Shown here in pieces: positions 1 to 10,980 of a DNA stretch of 40,914 nucleotides (within the stretch, counting starts at the first letter, position 1; each line of letters opens with the position of its first letter). Below the pieces are notes generated by a model that saw nothing but the letters and a program-made list of their open reading frames with translations, did not search any database and had not been told where the DNA came from. The position numbers and the translations under genes were made by a program. Source of the stretch: Mycoplasmataceae bacterium (GTDB lineage: Bacteria; Bacillota_I; Bacilli_A; Mycoplasmatales; Mycoplasmoidaceae); NCBI GenBank assembly GCA_031259945.1, contig JAIRKU010000024.1, positions 1-40,914 of the forward strand. The letters run 5' to 3'.

Positions 1-968
1 TCAAAAGCTTTGCGTTTAATTTTGTCAAATAAATCTACATTATTTAATAGAAAATTTTTGGTAGCATCACGACCTTGACCAATTTTTTCGTTCTCAAAAT
101 AGTATCAAGCGCCTTTTTTATCAATCACTCCTTTTTCTAAAGCAAAATCAATGATTTCAATTGTATGATCAATGCCCTTATCAAAATAGATATCGATAAA
201 AGCTTTATAAAGTGGTGGTGCTACTTTATTTTTAACAATTTTGGCACTAGTTTTAATACCAATACAATCATTGCCGTTTTTAATTAATTCTACTTTACGT
301 AATTCAATCCGCACTGATGAATAAAACTTTAGTGCTCTGCCGCCGGTAGTTGTTTCTGGATTACCAAACATTACTCCAATTTTTTCACGAATTTGATTAA
401 TAAAAATAATGGTAGTATTGTGTTGCGCCATAAGACTTTGAATAATTCTTAATCCTTTTGACATCATTCGCGCTTGTAAACCGATAGTTTGATCTTCAAA
501 TTCGCCGTTTAATTCAGCGTTAGGCACTAAAGCCGCAACAGAATCAACCACAATTAAATCAATCATACTAGTCTTAATTAATGCTTCAATTAATGAAAAA
601 GCTTGTTCGCCTGAATCTGGTTGCGCTAATAATAGTTTAGATAGATCAACACCATTCACTTCACAATATTTACCATCTAATGCATGTTCTAAATCTATAT
701 ATGCACATTTACCATTCAATTTTTGACATTGAGCAATTGCTTGTAAAGCTAAAGTTGTTTTACCACTAGATTCATTACCGTAAATTTCGATAACTCTACC
801 TTTAGGATAACCACCAATTCCCAATGCTCTATCTAGTTGAATACTACCAGAAGGAATGACTTCAATTTCAGAATAGTCATTACCAAATGTTGTTATACTG
901 CCTTTCCCAAACTGAATTTCAATTTGCTTAATAGCTTCATCAAATAATTTTTGTTCATTTACACTCAT
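1..968 (-). CDS. recA: RecA recombinase, C-terminal end cut by window edge
   Basis: Homologous-recombination ATPase that forms filaments on single-stranded DNA. The Walker A motif GNESSGKTT lies near residue 65 and the Walker B stretch LIVVDSVAALVP near residue 140; the loop region with NQIREKIG and the TTGGRALKF motif follow, as in all RecA proteins. The ATG at 966-968 is preceded by a strong GGAGG six to ten bases upstream, which fixes the start. A TGA at 105-107 is read as Trp, and the frame stays open to base 1, so about 322 residues are visible and the end lies outside the window. It follows the unknown membrane protein and dnaX on the same strand, so it may be co-transcribed with them, although the 53-base gap and its own ribosome site allow independent expression. 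Confidence 0.97.
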
Positions 969-1021
969 ATTTTATTTGCCTCCACTATATTAATTCAAGA
1001 AATAAATTAAATTTACCTAAA

Positions 1022-1687
1022 TTATTTTAATTTTTTTTGAAAATTTAAAGCCATTTGATAAAACATTTTTAATTGTAAATAATTTGAATTGTTTGATCAT
1101 TTGGTTGTGTATTTATCATTAAAAACAATAATATTCAATAATGTGCCTTCATAATCATTTTTATAGTTTTCCATCGATAAATTAATCATTTTACTATATT
1201 GCTCTAAATCAGAAACGTAACGAGCTGATCGTTTCTTGAAATTAATCAAATATGTATCAGATGGTTTATTTCGTTCTAATATTTCTAATAAAGATATGAA
1301 GTTTTCATCACGAAAATTACTAATCTGTTTTTTATTTCGATTGACATAAATTGGTATCAAACACATGATTAACAAATGCAAGCCGCTGGCTATCATTAAC
1401 CCCCATGACATAGGAATCATATAAATATTATTATCAAATAGATGGCTAACATCGGCATAGTGTAAAACAGTTAAAATTATGGCAATCACAATAAACAGAA
1501 AAAGTATTACACCCAAAAGTACATATGTTGTTGTTCTAACATTTAATTTGCTGTAAATTTTCATTTTGGCATTTTTATAAAAAGCGTAAGTAAATACAAA
1601 TACAGTTGCATATAACAAGTAACAAATAATATAAAATGTTAAAAAACCTGGTTGAAAATTCATTGGAACAATATCGTTTGCGAACAT
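1022..1687 (-). CDS. Hypothetical membrane protein, three transmembrane segments
   Basis: I do not recognise this 221-residue protein. It has three strongly hydrophobic segments at about residues 13-36, 51-75 and 90-112, then a mostly soluble C-terminal half of about 105 residues rich in Lys, Asn and Glu. The start chosen (MFANDIVP) has GGAGA about eleven bases upstream and lies just five bases after the dnaX stop. An ATG 42 bases further upstream would overlap dnaX and has no better ribosome site. A TGA at 1097-1099 is read as Trp, adding 25 residues before the true TAA. The position directly behind dnaX suggests co-transcription but says little about function. Confidence 0.75.
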
Positions 1688-1691
1688 TATT

Positions 1692-3404
1692 CTATGGTTC
1701 TCCAAAAATTTCATAAATGATTTGCTCAACTGAATTACTAGCCTTCAATATACTATTTAATGGTTCCAAATTAGGTTCATCAAAAGTTTGACCTTGTTTA
1801 TGTAATTTGATAAAATTTTGACCAAATTCTTTACTTTGCTCTTTAGTTAAACCGATAAAATATATTGGATGACCAAAAAATTTTTTAATTTCAATTAAAA
1901 AATCATAGGTATTGGTTTTGAAGTTTAAAAGTTGAGCATCGATTGAATCCTCAAATAGTAATACAACTCCATTTTTAGAAGCGATTAAAACACCAGTAGA
2001 TGAAGCAATTAAGGACAAAACCTTAATTTGATTATTTTCTTTAATTTCAATTAAAAAATTTCTAATTTTATCTTGAAATTTTTTACTATTGTTATGAGCA
2101 ATTTGATTAAATAACTCTGTTTGATTAAATTCCAGCGGTTTTTTTATTGTTGGAGATGAAATAGGTTGAGAAGAAACAACAGCTTTTGTTTCATAAGGTG
2201 TTACTTTAAACATTTGATTTAATGGTGGTAATTCTTTTATGTCTATAGAATTAGATTTTTTATCGTCTTCCTTAATTGGTTGTTTTGCTTCAATAGTTGG
2301 TATTGGTTGTGATGCAGAAACACTATTATCATTATTAATACTAAAAGTATTGAAGACAGCTAGTTTTAAATAGAAACTCAAATCAGTTGCATTACGCATC
2401 TTCATGTATATTTCTTGTCATACATTAATTATCTTAATGCAATCATTTTCACTTATATTAATTGCATCAACTGTAGTTTCGTTCAAAACTGTTAAAATTT
2501 TGATATTTTTGGTTTGAAGATATATTAATTTGTCGATAAGTATGGCGACTAGATCATTGGCTAATTGCATAAAATTAACACCATTTTGCTCATATTGATT
2601 TATTAATTCCATAATAGATTGAGTATCTTTATGCAACATTAAATTAATAAATTTGATTTTGTTATCTATGTCTATCAAACCAAAAACTTCATCAATATCA
2701 TTTCTAGTAATATTGTTATTTGTATACATTGCCATTTGTTCTAAAATGCTAATAGCATCTCTTGCAGAACCATCAGCTAAGGCAATAATCTTTTGTATTG
2801 CTTCTTCGGATAATGTAATATGCTCTTGCTTGGCAATATTATTAAGCATATTAGTTAGTTGATGAGTATTGAGACGAGTAAATAAGAAATGTTGCGCTCT
2901 AGACAGAATTGTGGAAGGAATTTTATGCATTTCAGTTGTGGCAAAAATAAAAATTACATGATTTGGTGCTTCTTCTACAGTTTTAAGCATGGCGTTCCAT
3001 GCTTGGGTAGTTAACATATGTGCTTCATCAATAATATAAACCTTTTTATTTAATGAGGTAGGCAAAAATCTAACGCCATCAATAATAATACGGACTTCAT
3101 CAACGCCGTTATTACTAGCAGCATCTAGTTCTAAAATATCGGTAGTTTGATTGTCACTAATGATTTTGCAATTAACGCATTCATTACAAGCATCGCCATT
3201 AACTGGGTGTAAACAATTAACAGCTTTAGCAAAAATCTTGGCAATCGTTGTTTTTCCTATACCTTTAGGGCCGGCAAAGATATAAGCATGGCTTACTTTT
3301 TGCTGTTTAATGCTATTGGTAAGTGTACGCACAATAAATTCCTGACCAGTAATGTCATGAAATAATTTAGGACGATATTTGCGGTACAAAGAGATATAAC
3401 TCAT
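1692..3404 (-). CDS. dnaX: DNA polymerase III subunits gamma/tau
   Basis: AAA+ ATPase of the replicative clamp loader. The protein has 570 residues. It shows the N-terminal signature YRKYRP, Walker A GPKGIGKTT (residues 45-53), the four-cysteine zinc finger C64/C73/C76/C79, Walker B IIDEAHML, and the sensor stretch ATTEMHKIPSTILSRAQ. Under the standard code it would appear as two genes, because an in-frame TGA at 2418-2420 (residue 329) must be read as Trp; the downstream part is in the same frame and is the C-terminal polymerase-binding region. That region is low in complexity around residues 350-420. The ATG has no Shine-Dalgarno sequence. A TATAAT at 3420-3425 on this strand would give a leader of only about ten bases. 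In Firmicutes dnaX is usually followed by ebfC (yaaK) and recR; here it is followed by the unknown membrane protein. Confidence 0.95.
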
Positions 3405-3419
3405 TAGAATATGCTAAAT

Positions 3420-3425
3420 ATTATA
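3420..3425 (-). promoter_or_regulatory. Putative -10 box for dnaX
   Basis: Perfect TATAAT on the minus strand, 15 bases before the dnaX ATG. A weak TTGCTA lies about 19 bases upstream. The expected transcript start leaves about ten leader bases and no ribosome site. Confidence 0.4.
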
Positions 3426-3602
3426 AATACTTATGTGTTTGTAATAGCAAAACTATAGATTTGTAATAGGATTTTGGAAAATATCGATTTGTATGAATGA
3501 TTTTTATATTGTCAATACCATAATTTGATTATTTTTCATCTTATTTGCTTCAAAGATAAAATGAATGATATTCTAAGAATTAATGGTATAGTGATGGGTA
3601 GT

Positions 3603-6600
3603 ATGTGAAACTTGATTAAAAACGTCTTTCGTTCACTCAAAAGAAATAAAGCGTCAGTTATTGGATTAACATTTCTTGTTTTCTTATCCATCGGTATTTT
3701 TACTGTTTTAAATAGTGTTTCATCTAATATTTCCAATGAATATGCTCGAATTACGACTTCTGGCAACATTCATGACTTTACTGTCTCTGAAAACTATGAA
3801 ATTGGTAATCCTAAATACGATTTTACCAATAATCCTTCATTTGATGATCCTGTCAGCCCAAATCAATATATGGGTAAATCTAGCGACAATAAAGATGTGC
3901 CGTGGCCATTGCAGCCAGAAACTCCTAATGGCAGACGCACATATATGGTAAGCCTTAATGCAAATGACCAAGCTAATTCCTTAATTAAGGCTTTTTATGA
4001 TTTACATAATAATCCTAGCGATTCTTATTATTCTGCTTTATTGCACCCCATTATTACGATTAACAATGAAAAAACAGATTTTCAAACACTATCTTACCTA
4101 AATGCTTCAACTGATCATATATCCGATAAAAGCTATGATCAAATAATGGAGGAATTGAGTGATGATAAATCTGGTGATTTGGCTTTATTAGGTGCAGAAG
4201 AAAACGCCATTGTAGCAGAACTTGTTAATACAGTTACCCAAACCGATACACCAATGGAAAAATATCTCGATAATGATATGAAAGATAAAGTGGCTTGACG
4301 AAACTTTAAGTCGCTGGATATAGATAATTCACCAGATGGCAAACTATATAAAATTGTTCAATCTAATCCAGAGGATAAGATTGACAAAATTGTTTTATTT
4401 AATGAGAATCAACATGAAAATTTTTCTACATCTCTTTTTGACCCAATGTATGGGAGTGGAGTAGATTTAAAAGAATTGTTCAAAGATGACGCCATTACAG
4501 ATCCGATTGAAGCATGTTTGTCTTATAACGATAAATTGCCAAGTGCTTTTAGCGATTTTCAAAAGGATCCTAAAGCAAAAGCATTTTTCAAATTATTAGC
4601 AAGAGGTGATGATGTTTCACAGATAAAAAGTGTAGATGAAAATCTATACAATTATATTAAAGGTTTGGCGGAAAATCCAACAGAAACTGAATATGAAAAT
4701 TATCTAAGCGCTTACAAGGAACATGCTTTGATACAAAATAAAGGTTATCGTTATTCTGTCAATTGGACTATTGAAACACCACAATCTTGGACATTAAGCG
4801 ATTGAACAGCAAGGTATGTAGTAATTTCGCCAGAATATTTGTCTCGCAACGGTTTAAGTGCTTATGCAATTAAAGATACAAACACTTTTGTGCAGGATCT
4901 TAATAGTGGTTATAGCAATAACATAGATGGTGAATACACAAATAACAAATGGAATGATTTTCTTAATGATAATCCCAAAAACGTTATTTTAAATTCAAAT
5001 GATAGTACCAAATTACCGTTTGTTGTTATTGGGTCAGGCGCTACGGCTGATTTTACTTATCCCATAATAAATTTACAGCACATCATACCTAATCCAAATA
5101 AAGAATGTGTCATTTTTGCTAATACCAATGCTTATAAAAGAGTTTTTGATTCATATCGTGGTAATCCAACTGAAAATTACTTAGTGGGAACCTTTAATAA
5201 GGGCGTTAATGCTACACAAACTTTAAATCAAATGAACCAAATTGCCGAACAGAAAATGAGTTGACCAAAAGGTATTAAAGCTTGTTATATGGCAAATGAT
5301 ACTAATAATGTTTTAAATGCTAGTGCTTTTAGAGTTGCTTTTATACCCGGATTAGTATCAAAAATACAATTGGTTGATATTGTACTTACATTTTTCATTA
5401 TTTTCTTAAGTTTATTTATTTGTATCATTGTTATCCATCGTTACATCAAAAATAGCCGGATGCAAATTGGTATTATCCAAGCTAATGGAATTAGCAAAAG
5501 AAAGATTGCTTTTTCCTTAGTTCCATTTGCCTTATTGCCTGCTGTTGTAGGCGGGATTGGTGGTTACTTGATAGGATTTTTCATACAGCGCCCAGCTATT
5601 AGTTTATTTGGTAACTATTGAATGTTACCTACCCCAATTGCTTCTTTTAATATTTGAATTATGATAATTTCTATTCTCTTACCATTTTTGATATTCCTAA
5701 TTGTTTCTATTATTGCTACCTTTGTTTTACTAAGAGAAAAAACAGTAGATTTAATGAAGAACGGTGGAGAATTTAAAGGTAATTTTATCGCCCGACATAT
5801 TAAGGAACCATTCCGCAGCTTTAGCATCATGACTAAATTTAGATTGTCAGCAGCTTTTAGTTCGATATGGAAATTATTTATCTTAGCTGTTATGGTTGCC
5901 ATGTCAATGTCAACATTAATTTTCTCTATTAACATGATAGGCAAATTCGAATATGCCGAGTCCAAAACTTTTGCTAGTCGTAATTATAGTTATGCCATAG
6001 ATTTGTATAGTCCTACTAGTCAAGGCGGACAATATGTTCCAGTAGATGCTGATGTTCTAGGTCAATCAGGTTTTATAGAATCGCCTGAAGGTAAAAATTG
6101 ACTACCAAATTTATATTTTGATAAAGATTCTGTGGTAGATCCAGGCAGTCATGATCTAGTCCCAGACAAAACCTATGAGACGATTTTTTGTTCTGCAAAA
6201 GCAGATGAAGATTATAAATATTATGGTATTCCTAAAATTTATTACTATGAAACTTATGCTGCTTATGATATAGGAATTCATGGCGTTACAACGTCAAATT
6301 ACGGAGACATCGAAAGAAGTTTTATCGAAACAACTGGTGACAATTCAAACGTTGTTCACGGCACAACATTCTATCCTATGATGGGAGATGCTGTCGGTGA
6401 GAATAACGACATTATGTTTTTAAAAAATCGCACTATGTTTAAATCGGGGATAGATTTTACCGTTGGGGCGTTAGGTATGACATCAAACCCATGATCAATC
6501 GCTGTTTCATTAATGCCGGAAAATAATAAAAATTTAGCTGATGGTAGAACAACTAACATAATTCAAGCTTTAGGAGAAGCTACTATGTGGGGCGATGGTA

Positions 6601-8345
6601 CTACGCCAGACAAAGACAACCCATATGGTATGTACTACAATAATGATAATTTTACTTCAGCTAGGGATAAAAAATTTTTCCAAGAAGATAAGGCACCTAT
6701 TACTAGAAACGATCCAAATTGTCCTATTAATTATTCATTTGATGAAAAAACATGTATTCCTAAAATTCCATACATAGGTATTTCTTTAGGAAATTTAGAC
6801 CCTACTTTTATGTCGTTTTTAAATTATGTTTATGACAATACTAATTTTTTAACTACTAGTCAAAATACGTTAATGGATAGTGATTATCAAATTTCGTACA
6901 ATAAAATTCCCTTAAAATCAGACGATGAAACTTATACATATTTAGATGCTACAAAAATAGGTGAAAATTCTAGTACACGAATTTTAGGTTTGAAAAATAA
7001 TAGTCAATATGTTAATCTAATAGATGCTGGTGGAATTAATCTAAATAACTTAATTGATGATCTACACACAACAAAAGCAATTAAAGACGGATACAACCCA
7101 ATTATTATTAATGCTTATGCCCAGCATAAGTACAAATTGAAGGTAGGCGATATCATCAAATTTAATATCAATAATAAAACTGATCGTATTGAACAACAAA
7201 TTACATCAAGTTCTATTGATTCCTCTATTCCTTTTAAGGTAGTTGGTATTAATACTACTTATCAAGGTGAAGAATATTTTACTAACCAACAATTGGCTAA
7301 TCAAATTTTGGGACTTAGAAATAATTTTTCTGACAGCTATAACTTGCATAATTATTATTTTAATTCTGAAAAACAAGATAGTGTGACAAAAACATGGTAT
7401 TCGGAAACGATTAATACAGAGAAAAATCCAGCCAGTGTGGTTTATGATTTAATGGATCTATCAGATATCAATAGCAATAATGAATATCTAAATCCTGCAT
7501 TAAATTACATCAATGACGGTGAATCACTTGGGAAAATTACACCTTTAGGATTCAATGGAGTGTTTACTAAAAAAACTAATGGTAGTAGTGTGCTCAATTG
7601 TGGACAGTATCTATATGCTCCATCTGGTATATATCCAGGTAATGATGCCTTAGATTCAGATGTTGTAAAAAATGTTCTTAGACAATCAGCTAATTTAGAA
7701 ATAGCTAACATAGTTAGTGGTTTGATTAAAACAGATATAGGCAAAAAAATTAATAATGATTTCCTAACATGACAGGCCAATCCTCATACAGAAGCAAATT
7801 TTAAAAATATGATTTCTGACGACAACATTAACGCTTTTATCAACAAATTAAAAGAAATTTATGGTACTACTTCTGTCGTATCTCTAGTTAGTGGTGCAAC
7901 TGATCGGAACTCTACTCATTTAATTTTTACCAACTTCTCTAATACTATTACCGAGGTAGAATCAACTGTATTGGCGATAATAGGATTAATGGTTGTTATC
8001 ATTGTCATGTTAATCACTGTAATGTTAATTAATGATTCTAAAAAATTAACCGCTATCTTAAAAGCCTTAGGTTATTCTGATAATGAAAATGCTCAATCCT
8101 TTTTAGCAATTTATGTACCAGTAATTCTTATAGGTCTATTATTGGCAATACCATTAAGCTTTGCTATTATCTATGTTTTCCAAGGCATAATCTTTGCTGG
8201 TGTAGGTATTTTGTTACCAGCAAGTATTAAATGATGATCATTTGTTGTTGGTGTCCTTGCTATTTTAGCTATCTTTACTGTTAGTGGATTTTGAGGATAT
8301 TATTCATTACGAAAAGATCGATTGATAGATATGATGAAAGAATAG
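3603..8345 (+). CDS. Giant ABC transporter permease (FtsX/MacB-like, MG468 type)
   Basis: A single 1580-residue membrane protein interrupted by many TGA-encoded Trp residues; the frame is continuous to a TAG at 8343-8345. It has a duplicated plan. One N-terminal membrane span (about 19-37) is followed by a large extracytoplasmic domain of about 540 residues, then three spans (about 586-613, 635-662, 687-712). A fourth span (about 750-778) opens the second half, followed by another exported domain of about 670 residues and three more spans at the C-terminus (about 1456-1476, 1501-1540, 1543-1570). This matches the FtsX/LolCE-like permeases that mycoplasmas pair with a MacB-type ATPase, and the ATPase gene follows ten bases later. 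The substrate is unknown; export or extraction of lipids or lipoproteins is the family expectation. ATG 3603 is chosen because TATAGT lies ten bases upstream; ATGs at 3561 and 3594 are alternatives, and none has a Shine-Dalgarno site. Confidence 0.85.
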
Positions 8346-8354
8346 GAGCATTTT

Positions 8355-9698
8355 ATGGAACATAAACATCAATTACTAATAGATCAATTAACAAATAGTT
8401 TGCAAAAATATAATAACACTATTGATGCGAACCAAACACTAATCAATAAAATTGAAGTACGTTTTGAAACATTCACACCTAAAACTCGCAAAGATTTTAA
8501 GCAATCGATTAAATTTACGCGTTCTTTAACTAAATTGATTAATGAAAATTATGAGTTATTAGCAAAAGCTACCAATTGCAAATATGCCATTAAAAAAGCA
8601 CAATTATCAACCAGTGATAATTACAATGATTTGTCTTTGGATCAAATGGCTGAATTTATTAATTACGTTGAAGAATTAAGCGAATCTGAATTATTCCCAT
8701 TTAAAATTCATACTGTGAATAAAATCAAAGGTGCTACTCGTAAATTTTATGCTTTACGACTAAAACATATTTATTTAAAAGATATTTTATTACCCATCTC
8801 TTTTGGGCCTAAAAAAATATATTTAAAAGTTCGTATAAAGCAATTATCAAAAAACATTGATTACTTTAGAGACTACATAAAAGGACTTAAATTAAGTTTT
8901 ACCAATAAATATGTTGCCGGTTTAATAAATCGCCTAGAGAACATTAGTAAAAAAACTAGTCCTAAAAAAATTACAAGTTCTTATATTATTGATTTTAAAA
9001 ATGTACTCAAATATTATAGTAATGGTTCTTTAGTCACTAAGGTATTAAAAGACGTTAAACTACAAATTAAATATGGTGAATTTGTTGTTATTTTAGGACC
9101 GTCAGGTAGCGGTAAAACAACATTACTTAATATTATTTCAGGTATGGATACTGCCACATATGGTCAGACTGTTGTTGCTAACCACAACCTTATCAGATTC
9201 AATTCCACTGAATTAACTAAATTTCGTCGCGATAATATTGGTTATATTTTTCAACAATACGGACTATTGCCAAATCTAACTGTAAGAGAGAATGTAGAAA
9301 TTGGGGAGAATCTACAAAAAGATCGTAAAAAACGTTTAGATATTGATGATCTTTTAAAAACAATTGATATTTATGATCAACGTAATAAATATCCGCGAGA
9401 GTTATCTGGCGGTCAACAGCAGCGTGTTTCAATTGCGCGCAGTATGGCTAAGAATCCGCGTCTCATTTTTGGCGATGAACCAACTGGGGCGATAGATGAA
9501 GAGATGTCTAAACAAATAATGCAATTATTTGTAGACATTAATAAACACTATAAAACCACTGTGATTATTGTAACTCATAATCCCATATTAGCCGAATTAG
9601 CTACTATGACTATCAAGGTAGCAAATGGTAAAATTAGTAATATTATCCGTAATCATCATCCTAAAACAGTTGAACAATTAAACTGGGGCAAAATTTAA
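8355..9698 (+). CDS. ABC transporter ATP-binding protein with long N-terminal extension (MG467 type)
   Basis: ATPase partner of the upstream permease. The C-terminal 230 residues form a complete nucleotide-binding domain of the MacB/LolD class: Walker A GPSGSGKTT near residue 250, Q-loop YIFQQYG, signature LSGGQQQRVSIARS, Walker B LIFGDEPTGAID and the switch His in VTHNP. Before it lie about 215 residues, rich in Lys, Asn and Leu and predicted helical, that do not resemble a second ATPase; ordinary LolD/MacB domains are about 230 residues long. The extension may contact the cytoplasmic side of the large permease. The ATG follows AGGAG, which overlaps the permease stop, so the two are translated from one message. 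Confidence 0.93.
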   Translation: MEHKHQLLIDQLTNSLQKYNNTIDANQTLINKIEVRFETFTPKTRKDFKQSIKFTRSLTKLINENYELLAKATNCKYAIKKAQLSTSDNYNDLSLDQMAEFINYVEELSESELFPFKIHTVNKIKGATRKFYALRLKHIYLKDILLPISFGPKKIYLKVRIKQLSKNIDYFRDYIKGLKLSFTNKYVAGLINRLENISKKTSPKKITSSYIIDFKNVLKYYSNGSLVTKVLKDVKLQIKYGEFVVILGPSGSGKTTLLNIISGMDTATYGQTVVANHNLIRFNSTELTKFRRDNIGYIFQQYGLLPNLTVRENVEIGENLQKDRKKRLDIDDLLKTIDIYDQRNKYPRELSGGQQQRVSIARSMAKNPRLIFGDEPTGAIDEEMSKQIMQLFVDINKHYKTTVIIVTHNPILAELATMTIKVANGKISNIIRNHHPKTVEQLNWGKI

Positions 9699-9760
9699 AA
9701 TTTATTTTTTAAACTACAATAATAACGTCAAATTGTGCCAAGTTATATTCCGGTTAGAAC

Positions 9761-9766
9761 TATAAT
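9761..9766 (+). promoter_or_regulatory. -10 box of a leaderless promoter
   Basis: TATAAT seven bases before the ATG at 9774, with no Shine-Dalgarno sequence and no clear -35 box. Same layout as before purF, alaS and others in this window. Confidence 0.6.
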
Positions 9767-9773
9767 TTAACAA

Positions 9774-10079
9774 ATGCGATCACGAAAATTGGATAGTCCC
9801 TTAAAAACAAGATTAGATATTAGATTTATTGCACAAAATAAAATCAATAAAATTATTAGTCGGGACAAATACCAAGTAGTGCAAATTTGTTGACATCATG
9901 TATATCGTCAAAATCACATACCTTTTGCCGTCCATTTTACTCCGATGAATTTTATCCATCAATATAAGAATAAATTAAATCTAGATAGTAAAATAGTTAT
10001 TGTAGGCAATTGAAAAAAAATGGTAAAGTTTTATCGTGTATTGGATTTTGCTAATTACAATGTTTATTTACTAAAGTAA
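9774..10079 (+). CDS. Small rhodanese-like protein, probably without catalytic cysteine
   Basis: A 101-residue protein with two TGA-encoded Trp residues. The middle resembles a rhodanese homology domain: a hydrophobic strand VVQIC, then the pattern RQNHIPFAVHF, which parallels the family's gHIpgAihi segment, then KIVIVGNWKKMVKFYRVLDF followed by YNVYLL, which parallels the active-site strand, helix and final strand. In active rhodaneses the strand is followed by a catalytic Cys in a C-x-x-G-x-R loop; here the loop reads VGNWKKM, so sulfur transfer by the usual route seems impossible. The assignment rests on pattern only. Its last 29 bases overlap the end of whiA on the other strand. It is transcribed from its own leaderless promoter. 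Confidence 0.6.
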
Positions 10080-10980
10080 ATAATTCTTTAATTTTAAGAA
10101 CGTAATGATTAATACCTGTTCTAGTGATTTGAATTTTATATTTATTTTTAAAAATAGACACTATCTCAGACAATGAACTATGAGGATTTTGTAATCTAAT
10201 TGAACAATAAAATTTAAATTTATCTGGTTGTGATTGGAATTCTTTAGTATGTCTAATTTGCTTAATCATTTTAATTTGAACAAATCCAGCTAAAGATGAT
10301 TTATGTAAATTAGCCATATCTAAATTATTTAGCCGTTGAATATTTGTGTAGTAGTCACGTGCAATAACCTTATCTTCCAATTCATACATGGAGTGATTAG
10401 CGCCTATTATTTTCAAAAAATCAGAGACATCAGCTGATTTTTTAATATACAAAACGTAATTAGATTTACGTTTAAGTAGAGAAATAGAAATATGAAATTT
10501 TTCTAATATTTTCTGGATGAGGCGTAAATAATTTATTTTAGTTGAACGGATTTCTAAATGATAAATACTTTTATCAATTGAACTAATACTACCGCCACTT
10601 AAAAAAGCGCCAACTAAATATGCTCTTTGATCAATGGTTTTTTTTAGAATATTTTTAGGGTAATTTATATTAAGTTCAAGATCGTTAGTAATTTGTTTAA
10701 AATTCCCTACGAGTGATAACTTATATGTACGATGACTATTTAATTTATTAATTGATGTATATGATAATGTTTGTTTAACACTATATAAATGTTTAAAAAA
10801 AGTGTCAATTAATTTAATGGTAGATAATGCTTGGCTCTTAATTTCTCAAACTTCACCATTAATGTCAAAAGAAATAATTAAATTATTAGTAAGAAAAGAA
10901 GACAAAATAGCTTTAGTTGAACTATTTTCATATTTATATTGAACAAGTTCTTGTTTTACTTTTTCGCTAAATGTTTGCAT
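10051..10980 (-). CDS. whiA: DNA-binding regulator WhiA
   Basis: A 309-residue protein of the WhiA family, which joins a LAGLIDADG-type fold derived from homing endonucleases to a C-terminal helix-turn-helix. The central LVGAFLSGGSIS corresponds to the conserved GxFLxxGS segment. The tract INRLNNLDMANLHKSS-like (seen here as IQRLNNLDMANLHKSS) matches the N-R-x-x-N-x-x-x-A-N signature, and the end SLSEIVSIFKNKY with GINHYVLKIKEL is the C-terminal HTH. In mycoplasmas WhiA has been linked to control of ribosomal protein genes. The start codon directly abuts the trxB stop, so whiA is the last gene of hprK-lgt-trxB-whiA, an order shared in outline with Firmicutes. One TGA Trp occurs near residue 42. 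Confidence 0.85.

Noticed and set aside
3603-8345. A string of about eight separate short genes or a heavily broken pseudogene
   Set aside because: All pieces lie in one frame and are separated only by TGA codons, which are Trp here; no TAA or TAG interrupts the frame before 8343.
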